Source: Bacteroidales bacterium UBA1217 (GTDB taxonomy: Bacteria > Bacteroidota > Bacteroidia > Bacteroidales > P3). From it: DNA of 16,485 nt. A program made the position numbers and the translations under genes. The stretch is from contig DBXH01000059.1 in the NCBI GenBank assembly GCA_002309335.1, positions 53,310 to 69,794 of the forward strand, in the 5' to 3' direction. Position 1 is the stretch's first letter; every line of letters starts with the position of its first letter. The notes beneath the pieces were generated by a model. That model saw only the letters and a program-made list of their open reading frames with translations, was not told the DNA's origin and did not search any database. Positions 1-9,200 of the stretch are shown here, piece by piece.

Positions 1-3000
1 CGAGCTTTAAACAACATAAACAACAATATGGGTGGCTGGGGGCCTACCGTCTACGACAACGCTCTCGTGCTCGTGGGCAATCTACATTTGAACACTGTAC
101 CGCAAAACGGAACCACACCTTTCACTATGATGTCGGTGGACACTGACAACGACCACGAGCCTGACTACAGCCTCATCTATCACCATACGGGCAGATCGAG
201 CATCACTCCTATACGCTATGATTTCCTGAACATCCCAGGCACCGCGCAGGCACAGAAGCCCAACGGCGCCAGCCTCATCTGCAACTTCACCATCTTCAAG
301 ACCAGAGGCTGGTTCGAGGTCACCAATACAGCACTTTTCTACACCTCTCAGTTGGAGTATGAGAATTTGGATAATAACACCAAGACTGATGCTCCACTCA
401 TCTTGCTTGGCGGCGTGGTCGACCAGTTTGTGTCAACGCAGAGCAAGGCGGTCACTGGTAAAACCATCTATATCCACGTTGGCGGCAATGTATGGATCAA
501 TGAGTTCGGTATGGGCACCCATAGTGATGGTAGCCAATCCACCCCCCACGTGCCGGTGTCGGTGACGGGGGGCGAATACCCAGGCTTCTACCTCACCGGA
601 ACCTATAATGCCAATGCCACAGTAAGAGACGACAATGCTGAATGCTACATCAGCGGCGGCTACATCCACGAGGCGGCTGGAGCGTCGCTCGAACAAATCA
701 ACGGCAACGTGCGGTGGCAGATATATAACGCCGATATCGACAACTTCTTTGGTGGCGGTATCAACGACGCCAAACCCATCAAGGGCAACATCACTACAGA
801 TATTTACAACAGCCACGTAACGCTTTTCTGTGGCGGCCCCAAGTTCGGCAATATGCAAGACGGCAAGACAGTCACCACCAACGCCGAAGGCTGCGTCTTC
901 GGTACCTATTTCGGCGCTGGATATGGCGGCACCTCTATTGCCAAAAAGAAATATTACGATAAAGACGGAACCCAGGATTGGGCAACACTTCAAGGCTACT
1001 ATGCCAACAACGACCGAGGCAAATACTTTAACGGAACCTCTACAGGCTCTTCACAGATAGCTGGAAAAGACTACGGCAAGAAAGGCCCCGGTGTGGCCAC
1101 CGACTTCGACTATGAGTTTTTTGTTTGGTCAAGTGGTACAACAGGTGCACGATTATATGTCAAGTTTGCCTCTTTCTCTTTGGCACAATGCAACGATGTG
1201 TCATCTAACTTGAAGAATTGTACGATTAACGAAAACTTCTATGGAGGCGGCAACCTCGGAAAAGTCGCTGGTAATGCCACTTCGGTGCTTGAAGACTGTA
1301 CGGTAAATGGAAATGTTTACGGTGCAGGATATTCTGCTTCTCTTCCTACCGTTGAAGTAAGAGACGCTGGTTTTACAAAAAGTCCTAATTACAACAAGAA
1401 TTCTGGTATGTTTGAGCCTGGTGTATTTTCCGGCACGACAACATTCACTTGGCAGAACGCTGGTGAAGCAAACGTAACCCTGACAAACAACCAGTCAGGA
1501 AGCGATTTAACAAACCATATATTGTATACGAATGCCGACCTTACAACTCTTGGACGAGTGATGGGCGATGTGTCGCTCACCATTACCGGCAACTCGCACA
1601 TTTTGGGCGATGTATATGGCGGCGGAGCCTTGAGCGATGCCAATACCGATGCAAACAACACTACGACGGTCAACATTCTTGGCGGCACTTACGACGGCAA
1701 TATCTATGGCGGCGGTCAGGGCCGTTTGGCTGATGTCGACAATGATATTGATGCTGTCGCTGCCAAAGTGAATGGCGTGGTAACGGTCAATATCGGTGAG
1801 GATGACGGTGCTGGCAACTATTCGGGCGACGCCAACCTGACAGCAAGCTCGGTATACGGCTGCAACAATACCAACGGTTCGCCGCAGGCCGATGTGTTTG
1901 TGAATGTGTACAAGACGGCTCGGACGGTCGGAACGAACACCGTAGCCGATGCCGGCTATGCCATCGACCAGGTGTTTGGCGGCGGCAACGAGGCCAACTA
2001 TGCGCCTGAGAATGGCAATGCCGCATCCACTAAGAAAGCGACGGTGCATATCTATACTTGCGACAACACCATCAGACGTATATTCGGCGGCGGCAACGCT
2101 GCTGCGGCCCAGGGTGTGGCTACAATCGTCGACGGCGGCCGCTTCGACTGGGCCTTCGGCGGCGGCAACGGTGAGATTACGGCTGCCAACATCGGCAATG
2201 GCGGCGTGGCGTTGACCGTGAATGGTGGCATTTTCAACCACCTCTTCAACGGAAGCAACAAGAACGGCAGCATTGGAGGACCGATTACGGCCACGCTGAC
2301 CAGCTCGAGCGGATGCGATGAGGATATCAAGGAGTACTTCTGCGGCAACAACCTGATGCCCACCACGACAGACCTTACAACAACTATTGTCTGCAACGCT
2401 GAACATCCTGTTTATATCACCGACCTCTATGGCGGCTCGAATCTGGCATCAATCACAGGCAATGTCACGCTTACTGTCGAAGGCGGCGTAATAGACAATG
2501 TCTATGCTGGCAGCAAGGGTACGAATGAGACCGATGCCAGCATCAGCGGCAACGTGCTGCTCAACATCCACGGCGGCACTATCGGCAATGCATTCGGAGG
2601 CAGCAATGTCAAGGGTACCATTGGCGGCACAATAACGGTCAATGTGTATGAGAACAGCGAGTGCGCGCTGAGCATAGACAATGTCTATGGCGGCGGTCAC
2701 CTGGCACCATACAGCCATTCGGCTGGTTACCCGGAAGTCAACATCATAAAAGGCACCGTCAACCAAGATGTGTTCGGCGGCGGACTTGGTGCGGGAGCTG
2801 TGATTACGGGTTCGCCTAAGGTGACTGTCGGCGCCGAGAAGGAATCGGTGGCTTATCCCTGCCGTGTGGGAGGCAATGTCTTCGGCGGTGGCAACGCTGC
2901 TGCCGTCAACGGCAACACCGATGTCGAAGTGACGAATCAGGCCGTCGTCGGCCGAGATATTTTCGGCGGCGGAAACGCCGCAGCCGTCAGCACCAATACT

Positions 3001-3114
3001 GAGGTCAAGCTTACGGGCCGCGCCAAGGTTTTCGGCAATATTTACGGTGGCGGCAACCAAGGCCAGATTGGAGGAAACACTAAAGTCATCGTCAACGGCG
3101 GCGTTACTCCGTAA
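1..3114 (+). CDS. Giant glycine-rich solenoid protein, C-terminal part (5' end outside window)
   Basis: The frame is open from base 1, so the ATG at 28 is almost certainly internal; the first codons already align with residue 1083 onward of the next gene. The 1037 visible codons form a repeat protein with about 14 copies of [YF]-G-G-[GS], separated by short beta-strand-like stretches of alternating hydrophobic residues (pattern G-x-V-T-V-x-I-x-G-G). This is typical of a right-handed beta-solenoid. Residues 47-55 hold an acidic D-x-D-x-D-x-E-P-D loop resembling calcium-binding loops. The last 80 residues are near-tandem units built on FGGGNAAAV. It ends inside a repeat (KVIVNGGVTP), with no Por-secretion-type Ig-like C-terminal domain. 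By analogy with the neighbour it is probably a secreted or surface adhesin-like protein; binding partner unknown. No enzyme motif was seen. Family name not recognised; protein-coding status is certain, function is inference. Confidence 0.9.
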   Translation, partial: RALNNINNNMGGWGPTVYDNALVLVGNLHLNTVPQNGTTPFTMMSVDTDNDHEPDYSLIYHHTGRSSITPIRYDFLNIPGTAQAQKPNGASLICNFTIFKTRGWFEVTNTALFYTSQLEYENLDNNTKTDAPLILLGGVVDQFVSTQSKAVTGKTIYIHVGGNVWINEFGMGTHSDGSQSTPHVPVSVTGGEYPGFYLTGTYNANATVRDDNAECYISGGYIHEAAGASLEQINGNVRWQIYNADIDNFFGGGINDAKPIKGNITTDIYNSHVTLFCGGPKFGNMQDGKTVTTNAEGCVFGTYFGAGYGGTSIAKKKYYDKDGTQDWATLQGYYANNDRGKYFNGTSTGSSQIAGKDYGKKGPGVATDFDYEFFVWSSGTTGARLYVKFASFSLAQCNDVSSNLKNCTINENFYGGGNLGKVAGNATSVLEDCTVNGNVYGAGYSASLPTVEVRDAGFTKSPNYNKNSGMFEPGVFSGTTTFTWQNAGEANVTLTNNQSGSDLTNHILYTNADLTTLGRVMGDVSLTITGNSHILGDVYGGGALSDANTDANNTTTVNILGGTYDGNIYGGGQGRLADVDNDIDAVAAKVNGVVTVNIGEDDGAGNYSGDANLTASSVYGCNNTNGSPQADVFVNVYKTARTVGTNTVADAGYAIDQVFGGGNEANYAPENGNAASTKKATVHIYTCDNTIRRIFGGGNAAAAQGVATIVDGGRFDWAFGGGNGEITAANIGNGGVALTVNGGIFNHLFNGSNKNGSIGGPITATLTSSSGCDEDIKEYFCGNNLMPTTTDLTTTIVCNAEHPVYITDLYGGSNLASITGNVTLTVEGGVIDNVYAGSKGTNETDASISGNVLLNIHGGTIGNAFGGSNVKGTIGGTITVNVYENSECALSIDNVYGGGHLAPYSHSAGYPEVNIIKGTVNQDVFGGGLGAGAVITGSPKVTVGAEKESVAYPCRVGGNVFGGGNAAAVNGNTDVEVTNQAVVGRDIFGGGNAAAVSTNTEVKLTGRAKVFGNIYGGGNQGQIGGNTKVIVNGGVTP

Positions 3115-3135
3115 CCGTCATAGGCAGACAGAGAT

Positions 3136-3171
3136 AATATCGTAGGCAGGCCCTGCCTACGATATTTTTTT
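3136..3171 (+). terminator. Rho-independent terminator of the first solenoid gene
   Basis: A perfect 15-base inverted repeat (3136-3150 against 3152-3166), GC-rich near the centre (GTAGGCAGG / CCTGCCTAC), runs directly into a T tract ending near 3171. It begins 21 bases after the stop codon at 3112-3114. The flanking A and T tracts would let it work on the opposite strand too, but no gene arrives from that side. Its GGCAGG...CCTGCC core resembles the palindrome inside the first rhamnosidase gene at 14115-14131. Confidence 0.88.
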
Positions 3172-3192
3172 ATATATATATACAAAAATATG

Positions 3193-3200
3193 TATATTTG
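3193..3200 (+). promoter_or_regulatory. Candidate distal -7 box (TATATTTG) for the 2092-aa gene
   Basis: This matches the Bacteroidetes primary-sigma -7 consensus TAnnTTTG. No clear TTTG -33 element lies about 19 bases upstream, where there is only the terminator T tract and a TA repeat. Use of this box would give a leader of roughly 85 bases containing the 3218-3235 hairpin. Motif match only. Confidence 0.4.
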
Positions 3201-3239
3201 CATATAGAAATGATATGCGAAAACTGAAGAGTTTTCTTG

Positions 3240-3247
3240 TAAATTTG
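3240..3247 (+). promoter_or_regulatory. Candidate proximal -7 box (TAAATTTG) for the 2092-aa gene
   Basis: A second TAnnTTTG match about 45 bases before the ATG at 3292. Its -33 region is occupied by a perfect 7-base inverted repeat, GAAAACT/AGTTTTC, at 3218-3224 and 3229-3235 with a GAAG loop. That repeat could be an operator for this promoter, or a weak leader hairpin if the distal box at 3193 is used. No -33 TTTG is visible. Confidence 0.4.
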
Positions 3248-3291
3248 CTAATAATTAGATAGTTGTTGGTAAATAGGGCTTATCGTATGTA

Positions 3292-6200
3292 ATGAAAAAA
3301 AGCAATATACATATAAAAAAACATCTTGTTTCATACTTGTTCCTGCTGGTCTTTTTGTTGTGCTGCGGAGCCATCAAAGCTCAGACGGACTACTCGGGTA
3401 TATATTATATTGCAAGCGCTGGTTACAATTCCACCCACACGACGGACAACTATTACCTCTGCCCAACGGAGGGCTGGTGCTACTACAAAGCCACCAATGA
3501 CTATGATGGAGACGACACCGAAATGCCTTTCCTCACCACCTATAAATGCAGGGCGGGTTCATACGACTCTACCAAGGCCGTGTGGATTGTCAGGAAACAT
3601 ATTTCTGAGAACTACTACTACATCATACAAGCCAAGACTGGCAAATACCTGATGGCCAACGGACAAATTAGGACATCTTCTAATGCCGACCGTATGCGTG
3701 TGCACCTTGAAGCGGTGGCTGACACCAATGATTTGGACGACAAGGCGCTGTTTGCCATCACCCCCTATAGCACCTATCTGGTCATTTCTGCCAAATCGTC
3801 TGTTGGATGGAACGAATCCAGCAATCCCGTTCATAAATGGTTTACGGTCAATGGAGGCAACACTGATTATCTGGTTGGACGTCCATCCAAAATCGGAGGC
3901 CCTACCGGATATGAAAACACGACAGGTATTGTTGGTATCTATGAACAGAAAGATAACAACGCCCCGTTATATCTCGACACGGTGGTGCGGAAGCCTGTCA
4001 TCTCGCAGGCAGCCAACGGCGATGTCACCATCACTTGTGCTACCGGCAATACAGCCATCTACTATACCCTGAATGGTAGCGACCCCGTAGTGCCTGCCGA
4101 CGGAGCAGCAGATCCTACAGGACCCACCTACAAATACACCACTACTTTCTCGCCTGCGATAGGCTCCACCTGTGTCAAAGCTGTGGCTGTCCTGAATGTA
4201 ATGCACACCGCCGCATCTAAGACAGCGGAAATCGAGTTCTCGGCATTTACCTCACCGGCCATCTCTTTCGACAATACTACAAACGAGGTCACCATCGCCG
4301 CTACTATGGCAGGCTCCACTATATATTATACCACCGACGGGAACAGCCCTGTCGTCGGCAGTTCGTCAACCTACAGCGGTGCCATCACCATCAGTAGCGC
4401 TACGACAGTGAAGGCCATCGCTGTACATACCGGTTTCCTCAACTCGGCCGTTGAGACGCTGGAGATTGGCAAGGTGGCGACACCCACATCGACGGTGAAT
4501 CCCAACAACACAATCACCCTCTCGTGCGCTACGGAAGGCGCCTCGCTGTATTATACCCTCGACGGCAGCACTCCCACCACTGGCAGCACACCGTATGACG
4601 ACACTCCGCTTTCGACAGGAATATCAGGCAAAACCATCAAGGTCCTTGCCGTCAAAGCGGGCGAGATAAATTCCGACATTTATGTCAGCACGCCAGTTAC
4701 CTTCACTTGTGCGGAACCTACAATCAGACGTCCTGACGAGAATACCATCGTGCTCTCTTGCAGCCACCCGGCCAGCGGTGTGACGATATACTACACCATA
4801 GGCGAGGGCGGCACTGCACCAGCCGATCCCACAACGACGAGCAGTTCGGGTACCACCATTGATATCACAGGCCTGACATTCCCCGTAATTGTGAAGGCAT
4901 TCGCGATGGCTACCGACTATAATTCTTCTGCAATTGTCACGCGTACATTAGGAGCAGATCTTCAACAGGAAAACGGCGTTTATCTTATTGCTGCAGACTA
5001 CGACTACGATATGTTTGTGATAAAGGTGAACAATGGCGGCGATGCATATCATTATAAACTTACGGCAGACATCACAATATCGAACGTCACAACAATCAGC
5101 ACCGCTTTCAGCGGCACCCTCGAGGCTGCAATCAATCCCACTACCAAGCAGCCCTATTCTATCAAGGGAATGGATGCCCCGATATTTTCCACGCTGACAG
5201 GGACTGTGAAGAACCTTATGCTGCGCGATGTCGCCATCAGCGACCATACGGGCAATACAGGTGCTATTGCCTGCACTGCCAACGGCTCGGCGCGCATCTA
5301 CAACGTGGGCATCCTCGACGGCGAGATATGTGGTACGGCCTACACAGGCGGTCTGGTAGGATTCCTCGACGGCTCGGCGCGAGTAATCAACTGCTTCAGC
5401 TATGCCGACATCACCGGCGGCACCAATGTCGGCGGTATTGTGGGCTACAACAACGTGGCCACCACGTCCTCCAACTTCCAGACAATGGTAATGAACTGTA
5501 TGTTCTACGGTAACATAACAGGTGGCAGTACGATATCTCCCATTTATGGTGGTACTATCATCAGCAATGCAGGCGCTGACGGCGTTAGCAACTATAACTA
5601 TTTCCGCCTTGAAGCACCCTATGTGCAGCCAACGGGCGTTACCTACAACTGCGCCCTTGGTGCCGAGGACCGTTTCCTGCAGCGCTTCGAATTCTACCGT
5701 CACCTGCTCAACAGCCACCGCGAAGTGACTGCCTGGTGGGTCAATAGCTCCAGTCCTGACACATCGGAGATTATGAAATGGGTGCTTCTGCCCGACAGCA
5801 TCGGCACCACCCATCCTTATCCCATACTGAAGAAATGGGGCAAATATCCTTCGGTGGTGAACATCGACGCCGAGAACGCCGCCGAGAACCAGCCTCGCAA
5901 CAAGGGTGGCAAACTGGGCACTCTGACGGTGAACATACAGATGGGCGACGGGGCAGTCTACACACATCCGACGGGGGCGGCAATCAAGGACGGGAAAGAT
6001 GAACTTACGCTCAACATTACCGACAAGGACACCGCCCATTTCAACTTCAACTACTACAAGGTGCAGCTACCCTACTACAACGACGTGGGCACCAAGAACT
6101 ACAACGGCTACCGCGTGGTGACGGGTTGGAAGATAGTCAGCATCACCGGTGGCACGGCGGGCAGCTTCACCACCGGTTCTGACGCAACGACTGATGCTAA

Positions 6201-9200
6201 CGGTATCATTACCGCCACTCCTTATAACTTCGCCGACCGCAACTGCACCAACAAAGACCTCTACAGCGTCAGCAGCCGTGTCTTCAATCAGGGCGCCTAC
6301 TGGGACGTGCCCGAAGGTGTGACTGCCATCACCATCGAGCCCTACTGGGGCAAATGCGCTTATTTGGCAGACACTAACGCCGATAAGGTGTACAACACGG
6401 ATATGACTACCGGATATGCTGTTCCCAACGTAGGCGGCGGCCAGAAATACACCAACGGCAACAGCTATTCCATCGCCGGAGATAACCAAGTGGTATTCAC
6501 CACTATGGGCAATGCCATTACAAGTAAGGGGTCGGGCAATGCGCTGTTCCAGGGGGTGACTGGCACACCAGGTAGTCAAACCGTTTATGATTATGCCGTA
6601 GTACTTGTGGGCAATTATCATTTTAATGGCAACTTGGATGCAAGTGCCAGCAAACCCTTCACGGTTACTTCTGTTGATTTTGACGGCGACAATGAGCCCG
6701 ACTATTCTTACATCCTGCGCTTCGACGGTCGTCAAGATGTCCATCCTGTAAGGGCCGACTTTATCAATATCCCTGGCCTCGGTATGGCGAAGAAGTCCAC
6801 CGGTGGAACCGGATCCTACAACTTTGGTATAATGATTCCCAAAAGATGGTTCGAGATTACCAATACGTCACTTTGCCGTTTCACACAGCTCGAGTATGAG
6901 CATAAAGACAAAACCACGACCGATGCACTCATTGTGCAGGGCGGCGTTATGGAGCAATGGGTGAGCTCCAATCTTGAAAGTAAAGGCACATCGAACAAAA
7001 TACCCTATATCCACGTGGGAGGCAATGTCTGGTTCAAGGAATTTCATACGGGTTGCCACCAAGATAGAGATACTGTAACCTTACATCCTCCAATATCTGT
7101 GACAGGTGGTGACTACGACGAATTCTACCTCACCGGTCTCTACGTAAGCTGCACCAAAAGTAAAGCAGACAACGCCGAATGCTACATCAACGGTGGACGC
7201 TTTGGTACGGTGTGTGGCGCTGGTATGGAGGGCATCGGCAAGGCCGATGGCGCCGACAATACAGGCAATATCACCTGGCTGATACAGAACGCCGACATCA
7301 GAGAGTTCTATGCCGGTGCTCTCAACGCCGCCAAGCCTGCGACGGGCAACTTGAGTACCACCATCATCGACAGCTATGTGGATATCTTCTGCGGTGGTCC
7401 GAAGTTCGGTGATATGAGCACGGGCAAGACGGTAACCACTACTGCTACAGGCTGTACATTTGGCACCTTCTTCGGAGCCGGATATGGCGGCAACTCCTAC
7501 AACCGCCAGGCTCCGAGAAACCATAATAATATTGTGAATTTTCCACATAATGATAGCGAAGGAGCCGGCAACCATTCTTCGTGGAACGATTGGATAGATG
7601 ATAATTACACGCAGGAATATAAAAGCACCTACGGTGGTGTCTCCACTCAGTTCAGCTATCAGTTCCTGCCAATGTCGAACAACAACAAAAATGTGGCGCG
7701 TATCTTTGTGGAGTATGTGAAGTTCTCGTTAGCTACTTGCAGAAATGTCACCTCCACATTGACAGGTTGCACCATTTTAAATGATTTCTATGGAGGTGGC
7801 AACCTTGGCAAGGTTGATGGTCCAGCAACCTCTACCCTTGACAGTTGTACCGTGAACGGCAATGTGTATGGTGCAGGGTTTTCGGCATCGCTGCCCACCG
7901 TGGAAGTGGATTCTATAGGTTTTAAGGAGGAGCCTTTCTACTACACTGAACTTGGAACATACAGCACTGGTGTAAAGAAACCTACTACCACTTACACTTG
8001 GGAAGAAAAGACCGGCAGTTCTTGGGTAGATAACACTAACCATATCTTATACACAGAAGAGGACCTCACCACGCTGGGCAAGGTGATGGGGAATGTCAAC
8101 CTGACCATAACAGGCAATTCAACGATATACGGCGACGTCTATGGTGGCGGAGCTCTATCAGATGCCAATACCGACGCCAATAACAGTACAAATGTCAACA
8201 TTCTCGACGGGACTTACAATGGCAACATCTATGGCGGCGGTGAAGGCAGTGCCACTGTGGCGGCAAAAGTGAACGGAGTGGTAACTGTCAACATCGGTGC
8301 AATCGATGGCGGCGGAGCTATCTCAGGCAATGCCACTCTGACTTCGAGTTCGGTCTTTGGCTGCAACAACACCAACGGCTCACCCCAAGCCGATGTATTC
8401 GTCAACATATACAAGACCGCTCAGCAAAACGGTGTGAACACCGTCACCGATGCCGGCTACGCTATAGACAAAGTGTTTGGCGGCGGCAACGAGGCGGGCT
8501 ACGATCCACTAGGAACGGGAACCTATAAGACCACTGTACACATCTTCACCTGCGACAACACCATCAGTCAAGTCTATGGAGGAGGTAATGCGGCAGACGC
8601 CGAAGAGGTGACCACAATCATCGACGGCGGCCGCTTCGACTGGGTTTATGGCGGCGGCAACGGTGTGAGCAGAGCGGCAAACATTATCGGTGATATGACG
8701 CTATTGGTCGACGGAGGAACATTCAACCACCTGCTTAACGGCAGCAACACACAAGGCACAATAGGCGGCAGCATAAACGCCACCATCACCAACGAAAGCG
8801 GATGCGGAACGGGCGATGATTTTGTGCAAGAATATTTCTGCGGGAACAACGAAGCGCCGATAGGAAGCATCGAAACACCTGGCAGCATCACCACCAACAT
8901 ACTCTGCAACCCGCTCAAAGCACCGGCTCATATCGCAAACCTATATGGCGGCTCGAATAGGGCTATAATTTATGGCGACGTAACGCTCAACATCAACGGT
9001 GGACTCATCGACAACGTGTTTGGCGGTAGCAAGGGTGTCGTTGGCTCGGGAGCCGACATCACTGGCAATGTGACCCTCAACCTCTATGGCGGCACAATCG
9101 GCAACGCCTTTGGAGGATGCGACGTAGAAGGCAACATCGACGGTATCATCACCGTCAATGTATTTGAGAACAGCGACTGTCCACTCAGCATCGACAATGT

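Noticed and set aside
1507..2406. Long minus-strand open frame of 299 codons inside the first solenoid gene
   Set aside because: It is a shadow caused by the GC-rich GGC/GCC codons of the plus-strand repeat gene; composition is Val/Ala/Ile-rich with no domain, promoter or start signal. The same holds for 433-993, 2449-3060, 4948-6039, 6067-6744 and 8941-9540.
2079..3060. Repeated GGCGGCGGCAAC tracts considered as a DNA repeat array or CRISPR-like structure
   Set aside because: Spacing is irregular and always in codon frame; the tracts simply encode the recurrent FGGGN turn of the solenoid.
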